A DNA stretch of 64,000 nt from Bacillus alkalicellulosilyticus. Its GTDB lineage: Bacteria > Bacillota > Bacilli > Bacillales > Bacillaceae_F. Shown piece by piece: positions 57,061-64,000 of the stretch (position 1 is the stretch's first letter; each line of letters opens with the position of its first letter). The stretch lies in NCBI RefSeq assembly GCF_002019795.1, contig NZ_KV917381.1, positions 133,008-197,007 on the forward strand, read 5' to 3'. The notes beneath the pieces were generated by a model. That model was not told where the DNA came from. It did not search any database and saw nothing but the letters and a program-made list of their open reading frames with translations. Made by a program: the position numbers and the translations under genes.

Positions 57061-58533
57061 TTGAAAAAACCAATGGATTTAAACTCTTTAGTAAGCAGTT
57101 ATAACTCTTTAACAGAAGAGACTTTTAATGAACTTTTGATCTTTTTTGATTTTGATTTAAGAACAGATGAAATAGAACAGATTTCAATGTTTATAGATAA
57201 CTTAGAAATTGAAGATAAATATTTTGGATATTTTTATTTGGGTTACAAGATACCCCAAATAGACAAAGAATTCGATCTACTTAGATTTGGAGAAAACTAT
57301 ATCTTAAATGTTGAAATAAAATCTATTTTGAAAGCAGATGATGCAAAGGAACAACTAATTATGAATCGATATTATTTAGCTTCCTTAGGCAAGAAAATAA
57401 AGTCATTTACTTATGTCGCAGAACATAACAGTCTTTATCAACTAGATGATGATGAAAACTTTCAGCAAATACAATTTGATGTATTTGAAAAACATTTGTC
57501 CAGTCAAAAGTTGGAGCACCATTCGAATTTAGATGAATTATTTGATCCATCTAATTATCTGGTGTCCCCTTTCAATGATAGTGAAAGATTCAATAGTGGC
57601 TCTTACTTTCTGACTAAACAACAACAGGAGTTTAAGAAAGCTATTTTAAACAGTTCCGCAAAATTTACAATTATAGAGGGTCTACCAGGAACCGGAAAGA
57701 CATTATTACTCTACGATCTAGCAAAAGAATTTATTGAGGATTATAATACTGTCATTATTCATACAGGAACCTTAAATACGGGGCATTTGAAATTGAAGCA
57801 GCAATATAAATGGAACATTATTCCTATTAAAGACTATATAGAGATTGAACACATTAAACCAAAATTTATTTTTGTTGATGAAACTCAAAGAATGAGACCT
57901 CACCAACTTGACTATCTTATTAGATATGTAATTGGAAATGATGTATTCTGTATTTTCTCGATTGATCCAAAGCAAATTCTCTCTCTTCAAGAATGGAATT
58001 ACGATAATAAAAGTACACTCATGACCCTCGAAGATATTGAAGAATATAAACTAAGTAAAAAGATTAGAACAAATAAAGAGCTTGGTGCTTTTATTAAGGG
58101 TTTATTTAGCCTAAAAAATATGAAGTACTGCAATAATACCGATAATATATCTATTCACTACTTTAATGATATTAGTCAAGCTAGAGGATTTGCAGAAGGC
58201 TTGGAAATAGAAGGATGGCAGGTTATCGACTATACAGGAGAAAATTGGAACGGTCAGTTAATCGAAAAGATGAGACTATACAGAGGATTAAATGCGCATG
58301 GTGTTTTGGGGCAAGAGTTTGATAAGGTTCTTGTTTTAGTAGGATCTACTTTTTACTATAATGAAGATGGCGGTCTTGCTGTAAGACATAAAAATCATTA
58401 TGATCCCGAACGAATGTTTTATCAATCAGTTACCCGTGCAAGAAAAAAAATCATGTTACTTATTGTAAATAATCCAGAATTCATGACTAAGCTTACTAAT
58501 GAATTGAATAAAAAGAAAAAGCAATTGTCTTAG
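57061..58533 (+). CDS. Nuclease-helicase fusion, candidate antiphage protein (DUF2075-type)
   Basis: 490 aa from TTG 57061, six bases after aggtga; GTG 57052 overlaps that site. The N-terminal domain (about 50-150) has a PD-(D/E)XK-like pattern: Asp72 in DKEFDLLRF and Glu85-x-Lys87 in NVEIKS. The C-terminal SF1/DUF2075 ATPase has Walker A GLPGTGKT (207-214), Walker B FIFVDETQRM (269-278), a sensor-like IDPKQIL and an arginine motif QSVTRARKKI (about 463-472). A similar nuclease plus DUF2075-type helicase architecture is, as I recall, seen in the staphylococcal immunity protein Nhi. Its location as cargo of a mobile element supports a defence role, which is inference. Confidence 0.7.
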   Translation: MKKPMDLNSLVSSYNSLTEETFNELLIFFDFDLRTDEIEQISMFIDNLEIEDKYFGYFYLGYKIPQIDKEFDLLRFGENYILNVEIKSILKADDAKEQLIMNRYYLASLGKKIKSFTYVAEHNSLYQLDDDENFQQIQFDVFEKHLSSQKLEHHSNLDELFDPSNYLVSPFNDSERFNSGSYFLTKQQQEFKKAILNSSAKFTIIEGLPGTGKTLLLYDLAKEFIEDYNTVIIHTGTLNTGHLKLKQQYKWNIIPIKDYIEIEHIKPKFIFVDETQRMRPHQLDYLIRYVIGNDVFCIFSIDPKQILSLQEWNYDNKSTLMTLEDIEEYKLSKKIRTNKELGAFIKGLFSLKNMKYCNNTDNISIHYFNDISQARGFAEGLEIEGWQVIDYTGENWNGQLIEKMRLYRGLNAHGVLGQEFDKVLVLVGSTFYYNEDGGLAVRHKNHYDPERMFYQSVTRARKKIMLLIVNNPEFMTKLTNELNKKKKQLS

Positions 58534-58644
58534 TAATAATTACAGAGTTTTCTTCAACCAACGGGAGCAATAGTGGAACAAAATGTCGCTACATTTGTTG
58601 AATTAACGGATCAAAATTTCTATAAAAAGAGAGGGGGGTTTAAC

Positions 58645-58899
58645 ATGAGAGTTCAATATATTGAAGTTGAATCAGGAAAAAATAAACAAGATTATGATGT
58701 AAGTAATGTATATGTGAGAATTGGTGAAAAAGTTAAGTTACGTTCAGCACTGTGCGAAGTAGTTGATATTGTACACTACCCTGCTATTAATGAAGAAAAT
58801 CACCACGTAGATGTTTTTGTGAAAGTAATAAAAGAACTCCCTGATAAATTTTGGGGTATAAACTTATTGGACGTATTGGATTTATTTAGAAAAAGTTGA
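58645..58899 (+). CDS. 84-aa hypothetical protein
   Basis: ATG 58645 with a very strong gagagggggg site. The product (MRVQYIEVESGKNKQDYDVS...) is soluble and acidic, predicted beta-rich, ending in an aromatic segment (DKFWGINLLDVLDLFRKS). An upstream in-frame GTG at 58573 lacks a ribosome site. Unknown function; possibly partner of the nuclease-helicase gene 110 bp upstream. Confidence 0.55.
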   Translation: MRVQYIEVESGKNKQDYDVSNVYVRIGEKVKLRSALCEVVDIVHYPAINEENHHVDVFVKVIKELPDKFWGINLLDVLDLFRKS

Positions 58900-59203
58900 A
58901 GCAAAGATTGTGAACAAAAGTACTTACACGAACGGGGGCTCCCAATAATTGAACAAGAAGGTCGTCAATTTTGGCCGTCTTTCCTTTAGAAACTTATGAT
59001 AAATGAATATTGGAACAGATACTAGTTAAGCAGCTAGCAGGATTGCCAACCCATAAAGTAAACTATCTATTATTCCATAATGTTACCTTAAATACATTCT
59101 ATAATTATCTTCATAAAATTTATAATCTCTTCTTCTTGATTTTATCCTCACAAGGTTTTAAACTTAGGATAATCAACTATTTAGTAAAAAATATAAATCA
59201 AAC
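58900..59203. other. Spacer with no convincing gene
   Basis: Contains an AACGGGGGC motif at 58930-58938 followed by ttgaacaag; the same combination occurs at 58550-58583. A 65-codon open frame (59010-59207) lacks a ribosome site. Confidence 0.5.
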
Positions 59204-59208
59204 ATAAG

Positions 59209-59295
59209 AAGAAGCACTTCTTGACGTTTGGGTTGTTACAGGTTTATTTCCTGTTTCAATTCTGGCGACAAGAAGTGCTTTTTTGTTTTATTAGG
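59209..59295 (+). ncRNA. Terminator-type leader of the 62-aa gene
   Basis: aagcacttcttg (59212-59223) pairs with caagaagtgctt (59269-59280), a 12-bp perfect helix. It encloses the hairpin acagg/cctgt (59239-59255) and is followed by TTTTTTGTTTTATT. The ribosome site of the next gene starts 10-15 bases later, so the leader could attenuate it. Confidence 0.6.
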
Positions 59296-59305
59296 GAGAG
59301 GTGTC

Positions 59306-59494
59306 ATGCGAAAAGTACTGGAACACAACAATCAACCTCAAATTATGGACAAAGAGACAAGGATAAACGAGGACATTGCTGAAAATCATCCATGGGTACT
59401 TGATGTCCTTTCAATTTGTGAAGAATGTGAAATTCCAAAGATCACAATTCAAAGATTTGCTAAATATTATTTGGAGAAAGAGCAGGTGAGTTAA
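59306..59494 (+). CDS. 62-aa hypothetical protein
   Basis: ATG 59306 after gggagagg. The product starts MRKVLEHNNQPQIMDKETRI and is acidic, predicted helical, with two Cys in ICEECEI. Preceded by a terminator-like leader and followed one base later by another small gene, so the two are likely co-translated. Confidence 0.6.
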   Translation: MRKVLEHNNQPQIMDKETRINEDIAENHPWVLDVLSICEECEIPKITIQRFAKYYLEKEQVS

Positions 59495-59495
59495 G

Positions 59496-59645
59496 ATGAT
59501 ACCATTATTCAGACTCTTAAGAGAGATCGACGTGCAATTGGACTCGGGGATAAAAGCGGTGTCTCGTAATCAGGAAAACCGTAAGAATAGAGAGGCTTGT
59601 GAATACCAGATGGAGCTTAATTTTGAGGAACTGCAGTCGTCTTAA
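59496..59645 (+). CDS. 49-aa hypothetical protein
   Basis: ATG 59496, one base after the preceding stop, with aggtgag eight bases upstream. The product starts MIPLFRLLREIDVQLDSGIK and is helical and charged. Probably a small accessory protein of the element. Confidence 0.5.
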   Translation: MIPLFRLLREIDVQLDSGIKAVSRNQENRKNREACEYQMELNFEELQSS

Positions 59646-59721
59646 CCAAACTAATTGGTATAAAAATAAACTCTTCTGTACATTATGGTACTACTAATTA
59701 TGTGCAGAGGAGGATATTTTT

Positions 59722-59904
59722 ATGAGTAAAGTAAGGGTCGTAAGGGCTTCATATAATGAGCATTTGCAAAAAGAGTCCTATTTATTTTTGCGAAGATTAA
59801 TTGAAAAGGCTTTATTAGATGAGCTTAACCTTAACCCACTTCAAAAAGGAGAGTTATTGGAGAGTATTGATAAGAAGGAGGAATTTAAACATATTGGGAA
59901 TTGA
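59722..59904 (+). CDS. 60-aa accessory protein upstream of the serine recombinases
   Basis: ATG 59722 with gaggagga eight bases upstream. The product starts MSKVRVVRASYNEHLQKESY, basic N-terminus and helical rest. It overlaps the start region of the first recombinase, so translation is coupled. Possibly a recombination directionality or accessory factor; inference from position only. Confidence 0.6.
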   Translation: MSKVRVVRASYNEHLQKESYLFLRRLIEKALLDELNLNPLQKGELLESIDKKEEFKHIGN

Positions 59905-61315
59905 TATGTCATTATTAAAGCGAATGAATCAGATATATGAAGACACTATTTATGCCTATGCCAGAGTTAGTACAGCCTCGCAAGATATAGAGCAGCAAAT
60001 TATCAAAATCAAACAATATCTGAAACGAAACAATATACCCTTAGAGAGAGTTAAGTTTTTAAAGGATAATGATATCTCGGCAAATAAACTTTCTTTAGAA
60101 AAAAGACCAGGTTTAGAGGAACTTCGAATGCTCATAAAGCAAGGAAAGGTAAAAACGTTAATTGTGGATCATCGGGATCGACTCGCGAGGAATTTCTATG
60201 AATACGCTTTTCTTGTAAAAGAATTATATAAATACAATGTTGAAGTCATCTTTGTAGCAACTAATCATCCTGCTTTTTCTAGGGACTTTTTTACGGAAGC
60301 GGTTCATGGAATGTTAGCACAAAATAACGGTTTGACAATCAGTAGTCGAACTCAGGATGCCATGGAACAGTTTCCAGCAACACCTTGGTTAGGATACAGC
60401 AGAAAAGGTAAAAAATCAGAAACTCGTTATTTTCCTGATCCAAAAAAGGCTCCTCAAATTAAGGGATTCTTTCATGAAGTGACTAAAATTAAAACGGCTG
60501 AAGAATTAATCGATTTACTTATTGAAAATAAAACGGTGTTTCACAATAAAAGATTTGATGAAATTCTGAATTATTTATGTAATCCCTTTTATTGCGGACA
60601 TATAAGAAAAGGGGGTCACTATTATAGACTTGACCACGTAGAGCCTATTATTGATTTGGATACATTTTTGAAGGTTGCATCGAATTTAGAGCAGGTAAAG
60701 AGAAGCGTTCTAGATGCCATTAATGCTTCCCTTGAACGTTCGAACATCACCCCCATTTGTGCAAGATGCAAAACGCAAATGAAATTTAGAGCTGGAAAAT
60801 TAGGGACTAGTGGTTACTATGTTTGTTCTAACAAACACTATCAAATTAAGATTCCTGTTGATGAACTAAATGAAGATTTAGAGGAACATGTTAAAGAAAT
60901 TATGCCTCGTCTTGACCTAGATCTATTAAATAAAGAAATCAGAGCTATTCTAAATAGAAAAGAAGAAACATTAAAAAACAAATTCCAGAGCATAGAAAAA
61001 GTGATAAATAAACTTAATGATGAATTAGCCTTTTTATCACCTACGGATTCTAATCAAATTAAATATTTATTTAATCGCATAGATGCCTTAATGGTTGAAC
61101 TGGAACAAGTACACTCTTCCCTGTCTAGAGTAGATGATGCTTTTAAGGAATTAAAACAGCTTTCAGTGCTGATAAAGAACTATTTAATTGAGGAATTAGA
61201 GCGGTATGAACTCTATTATATGTACCAGTCTTTTATTGAAAAAGTAGAGGTGGATCGGGATAAGGTCATATATTTTAACCCATTTGCTAGATTTTTTAAG
61301 GAGGAGTTAGAATAG
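59894..61315 (+). CDS. Large serine recombinase 1
   Basis: About 473 aa from TTG 59894 (aaggagg 12 bases upstream); ATG 59906 is the alternative. The resolvase-type catalytic domain starts IYAYARVSTASQDIEQQ (nucleophile Ser of RVS) and has DHRDRLARN. The recombinase domain includes WLGYSRKGKKSETRYF and YLCNPFYCGHIRKGGHYY. The zinc ribbon CARCKTQMKFRAGKLG...YVCSNKH has a His in place of the last Cys. A long coiled coil follows (about 340-450). Adjacent to a second recombinase of different sequence. Confidence 0.88.
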   Translation: MGIDMSLLKRMNQIYEDTIYAYARVSTASQDIEQQIIKIKQYLKRNNIPLERVKFLKDNDISANKLSLEKRPGLEELRMLIKQGKVKTLIVDHRDRLARNFYEYAFLVKELYKYNVEVIFVATNHPAFSRDFFTEAVHGMLAQNNGLTISSRTQDAMEQFPATPWLGYSRKGKKSETRYFPDPKKAPQIKGFFHEVTKIKTAEELIDLLIENKTVFHNKRFDEILNYLCNPFYCGHIRKGGHYYRLDHVEPIIDLDTFLKVASNLEQVKRSVLDAINASLERSNITPICARCKTQMKFRAGKLGTSGYYVCSNKHYQIKIPVDELNEDLEEHVKEIMPRLDLDLLNKEIRAILNRKEETLKNKFQSIEKVINKLNDELAFLSPTDSNQIKYLFNRIDALMVELEQVHSSLSRVDDAFKELKQLSVLIKNYLIEELERYELYYMYQSFIEKVEVDRDKVIYFNPFARFFKEELE

Positions 61316-61316
61316 A

Positions 61317-62957
61317 ATGAATAACTATTATAAAGTTGATGATATCTATCTCATTTCAAGTTGCTCTAAACTGAGAGGGACAAAAATGGACCAAATACCC
61401 TTTAATATCTTCAAAGATCGAATCAGAATTACTGTCGCCTATATTCGCTGGTCAACTGCTGGACAAACTGATAAACATACTTTCAGTATTCAACAGAATG
61501 CTATCATAGCAAAAGCTCGCTCATTAGGCTATAAAGTAATTGTTTTCTTTGTGGAAAAGCAAACATCTGCCTTTCATGTAGAGGCTGCAAAAAGAAAAGA
61601 AATGTTGGCCTTAAAAAAGTTTGTTATGAGTAATTCTAACGTAGATAGTATTATTTTTTGGAAAGATAGTCGGGTTTCTAGGCTAATCTATGATTTTCCT
61701 TTGGATATCTTAGCCCCAATAAAAAATGAACATCCGAATATAAAAGTTTATTCAACTGACATGGATGGAGAATGGGATGAAAAGAATCCACTCGTTCAAT
61801 TACAATCAACCATGAACCATCAGGAATCAGAAAAGAAATCTAATGAATCCAGACAATATCAAGAAACGAAACTTGAAAAACATGAAAGACCAGAAGGAAG
61901 ACCACCATACGGATATGATTTTAAAGATGGAAGGATGGTAAGGAATAAGTTCAGTTCTGTTGTAAGATTTATTTTTTATCTCTATAGTTTTGGGTATAGG
62001 GAAAAGAAAATCTGTGACATTCTTAACAAAACAAATATTCCTACTCCAGATGAATATCTTGACCAAAAGAACAATAAGGATGATGTCAAACCATATAAAT
62101 GGAATGAAAAGTCAATTGCTTACATTTTACAAAATGCCTGGTATGTTGGTGATTTTTTATTCTTTTCACGTATGAGTAGAGATAATAGTAAGAAGAAACC
62201 CCGTGAAGAAATAGAATTATTTAAAGTTGAATATGAAGCAATTATTCCACTGTACTTATGGGAAATCGTCACCTATTTAAGGAAAATAAAAGGTGATAAA
62301 CGTAACAAAAGGAAGCTATCTACGGATTTCATTTTGGAGGGTCTATTAAAATGCAAGACCTGCGACCTCCCATTGAAAACTAGAAATTCTACTCCGTCCA
62401 ATTCAAAAAAGGAATATAAGTATTATTTCTGTCCAAATTGCAATAAAAAGGCAAACATCAAAGTTATCCGTGATGAAGTCCTTACTGACTTTAAAAAGAA
62501 ATGGTCTCGCTCCATTCAGCAGCATTCGAAGGAATCCTTGAACTTCTCAAGAAGTTGGATTAAAAAGCTAAAGATTAAAAAAGAAGAGATTAAGCAGCAA
62601 ATCCAACTTATTAAATATAACGAGAATATGTTGCATCGAATAGAGAGTGAATTTGAGAAGAAATTGAAACAAACATATACTTTACAAATTCAGAACAAAA
62701 ATAACCAGCTCTCGGAGATTCAGTTTTTAATTGAACGAATAGAAAAGACTTTGACTCAAAATACAGATGAGCTGCTGGAACGTTTTGTACAGAATTTCGA
62801 AACGTATTCAAACGAAGAATTGACTTCCACTTTATTACTTTCTATTAAAGAAATCATAGTTGACTTTGAGCAGGATATACCCGAGCTTTATATAGATTAC
62901 CGATTAACCCCTTATGTTGAACTTGAGAACAAGACGAATTATTACAACTCAATATAA
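61317..62957 (+). CDS. Large serine recombinase 2
   Basis: 546 aa, ATG 61317 one base after the previous stop, with aaggagg upstream. Catalytic Ser in AYIRWSTAGQTDKHTFSIQQ, Arg cluster in WKDSRVSRL, and recombinase domain PPYGYDFKDGRMVRN with AYILQNAWYVGDF. The zinc ribbon CKTCDLPLK...YYFCPNCNKK is intact, with a coiled coil at about 405-490. Sizes and adjacency of the pair (about 470 and 546 aa) recall staphylococcal CcrA/CcrB, without implying close kinship. Confidence 0.88.
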   Translation: MNNYYKVDDIYLISSCSKLRGTKMDQIPFNIFKDRIRITVAYIRWSTAGQTDKHTFSIQQNAIIAKARSLGYKVIVFFVEKQTSAFHVEAAKRKEMLALKKFVMSNSNVDSIIFWKDSRVSRLIYDFPLDILAPIKNEHPNIKVYSTDMDGEWDEKNPLVQLQSTMNHQESEKKSNESRQYQETKLEKHERPEGRPPYGYDFKDGRMVRNKFSSVVRFIFYLYSFGYREKKICDILNKTNIPTPDEYLDQKNNKDDVKPYKWNEKSIAYILQNAWYVGDFLFFSRMSRDNSKKKPREEIELFKVEYEAIIPLYLWEIVTYLRKIKGDKRNKRKLSTDFILEGLLKCKTCDLPLKTRNSTPSNSKKEYKYYFCPNCNKKANIKVIRDEVLTDFKKKWSRSIQQHSKESLNFSRSWIKKLKIKKEEIKQQIQLIKYNENMLHRIESEFEKKLKQTYTLQIQNKNNQLSEIQFLIERIEKTLTQNTDELLERFVQNFETYSNEELTSTLLLSIKEIIVDFEQDIPELYIDYRLTPYVELENKTNYYNSI

Positions 62958-62962
62958 GATAT

Positions 62963-62998
62963 TAGAAGCTATTATTCAAAGGGATGATAGCTTTTTTA
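62963..62998 (+). terminator. Terminator of the recombinase operon
   Basis: gaagctatta.../...gatagctttttt hairpin (62966-62997) with a T-run. Confidence 0.7.
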
Positions 62999-62999
62999 T

Positions 63000-63240
63000 T
63001 TTGACCAATTTAGGTATGTAACTACAATACCGACAAATATTTAAAGTAACTAACTAAAATACCGAAGCTTTACTTTATATGCGTTTTAAAGGAAGTAGTG
63101 GATTTTAAAAATCCCTTGATATCAAGGCTTTTTTGAGATTTTTTTTCGGTATTTAAAGCATCTAGCGATCGCTAGATACTTATAACACCTAATGTGTTAT
63201 TACCTTTATAACCACAATACCTAATGTATATACATATTAA
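63000..63240. repeat. Palindrome- and repeat-rich right end
   Basis: AAATACCGAA at 63057-63066 and its inverse TTCGGTATTT at 63144-63153, plus a further aataccg at 63028. ccttg/caagg hairpin with T-run (63113-63132). Perfect 18-bp palindrome atctagcgatcgctagat (63159-63176). Perfect hairpin ataacac/gtgttat (63181-63199). No gene. Candidate recombinase/attachment region. Confidence 0.75.
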
Positions 63241-63283
63241 TTCTGTAAAACAAAAAATCCTTTATAAAGAAAGGTTTATCATG

Positions 63284-64000
63284 TTAGTTGCTTAGGTCAA
63301 CCTCTTGTAAAACGTCACCAATCTTTTTGTCATTAATGACAAGATCAGCGAAGCGATCAAAATCTGTTTTTTCTTGATTAATAACTACTAATTTTGCTCC
63401 ATTTTCCTTTGCGATTAAGGGGAATTGATTTGCAGGTGTCACACTTAATGAAGAGCCCAAAACAATGAATAGCTCTGCTTTCTTAGATTCCTCAAAAGCA
63501 AATTGAAAATCTATTTCCGGCAACATTTCACCGAACAGTACAATGGAAGGGCGCAGCACACCGTCGCATTCACAATAATAAGCCTGATTGACATATTCCT
63601 CACTACTATATTCTTTTCCACAATTTTGGCAATGTACTTTTTGAAGTGTGCCATGTAATTCTGCCACTTGGTGGGAGCCAGCTAATTGATGAAATCCATC
63701 AACATTTTGTGTAATGATTGATTGAATCATCCCTTTCCTTTCCAATTTAGCAAGAATCTTGTGACCTTTATGTGGCTTATACTCCTTTACAGCTAAAACC
63801 CTTTCCCTATAAAATTCTATAAATTCATCAACATTTTGATTTAATGAATCCACATTGGCAATTTGGGTTGGATCTTTCTTGTTCCATAGACCATTAGAAG
63901 ATCGAAAATCAGGTAACCCACTCTCAGTTGACATTCCCGCACCAGTAAATATAACTGTATAATTAGATTCATGTAACAATTGACTTAACAATGCTATCAC
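63284..64000 (-). CDS. Sirtuin-type NAD-dependent protein deacetylase
   Basis: 238 aa visible; GTG at 64000 fits a normal N-terminus, but a start beyond the window edge cannot be excluded. NAD-binding GAGMSTESGLPDFRS, catalytic TQNVDGFHQLAGS with His in AELHGTL, zinc site CQNCGKEYSSEEYVNQAYYC (CxxC, then CxC), LFGEMLPE and VLGSSLSVTPAN are intact. Removes acyl groups from lysines. May be chromosomal flank or element cargo. Confidence 0.9.
   Translation of the reverse strand: MIALLSQLLHESNYTVIFTGAGMSTESGLPDFRSSNGLWNKKDPTQIANVDSLNQNVDEFIEFYRERVLAVKEYKPHKGHKILAKLERKGMIQSIITQNVDGFHQLAGSHQVAELHGTLQKVHCQNCGKEYSSEEYVNQAYYCECDGVLRPSIVLFGEMLPEIDFQFAFEESKKAELFIVLGSSLSVTPANQFPLIAKENGAKLVVINQEKTDFDRFADLVINDKKIGDVLQEVDLSN

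Noticed and set aside
59010-59207. 65-codon open frame after the 84-aa gene
   Set aside because: TTG start without ribosome site; ends inside AT-rich spacer.
53963-63126. The two ccttg...caagg hairpins as exact attL/attR
   Set aside because: The central spacer differs in length and sequence, which a tyrosine recombinase crossover would not leave; kept only as a tentative observation.

Overview
The window is a chromosomal segment of a low-GC, endospore-forming member of the Bacillaceae. The evidence is a GerABC germinant receptor operon, the spore-cortex regulator CmpA, a complete sigma-B/stressosome operon, frequent GTG/TTG starts with strong Shine-Dalgarno sites, and gene order matching two known Bacillus subtilis blocks. 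These are ydcA-acpS-ydcC-alr-ndoAI-ndoA-rsb/sigB-tex-cmpA-ydcK-trnS and thiL-tsaE-tsaB-rimI-tsaD-ydiF-rex-tat-ydiK-ydiL-groESL. The genus cannot be fixed from the sequence alone; an alkaliphile-type Bacillus relative is a guess.

Layout: 1-2.5 kb is the end of the methionine salvage operon (mtnWXBD) with two small membrane proteins. 2.5-8.7 kb holds small hypothetical genes, DedA, UspA, an ECF sigma factor with its anti-sigma factor (SigX/RsiX type, with a visible ECF promoter), YitT and MgtE. 8.9-12.7 kb is a gerABC operon. 12.7-17.5 kb is an iron(III) ABC transport locus in three units plus a DUF2325 gene, with three Fur boxes. 17.8-18.7 kb is an orphan manganese-type binding lipoprotein. 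18.7-31.7 kb is the rhomboid/acpS/alr/NdoAI-NdoA/RsbRSTUVW-SigB-RsbX/Tex/CmpA/SprT block. 31.8-38.3 kb is a cluster of 11 tRNA genes followed by a 16S-23S-5S operon. A 52-bp minisatellite lies just after the 5S gene. 38.9-44.1 kb has a trans-sulfuration-type PLP enzyme, tRNA-fMet and thiL-tsaE-tsaB-rimI-tsaD (t6A tRNA modification). 44.1-44.3 kb is a DnaA-box cluster. 44.3-53.9 kb has a large membrane protein, an ABC-F ATPase, Rex, TatAC, YdiK, YdiL and CIRCE-controlled groESL.

From the 3' end of groEL (about 54.0 kb) to about 63.2 kb the chromosome carries an AT-rich mobile element. It has a tyrosine integrase and two tandem excisionase-like HTH genes. Each HTH gene follows a structured leader RNA whose helices show compatible and compensatory changes between the two copies. 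A non-coding block holds a long hairpin flanked by repeated 11-12 bp motifs. Cargo includes a one-protein nuclease-helicase (PD-(D/E)XK-like plus DUF2075-type ATPase) that looks like an antiphage factor. A pair of adjacent large serine recombinases with small accessory genes follows, and then a repeat- and palindrome-rich right end. A sirtuin gene closes the window.

The most novel-looking items are the duplicated leader RNA/HTH module with a probable CTG start, the hairpin/iteron block with its neighbouring nuclease-helicase, the paired serine recombinases, a ~180 bp three-hairpin dispersed repeat (two full copies and one solo hairpin), the rRNA-linked minisatellite, and the DnaA-box cluster downstream of tsaD.
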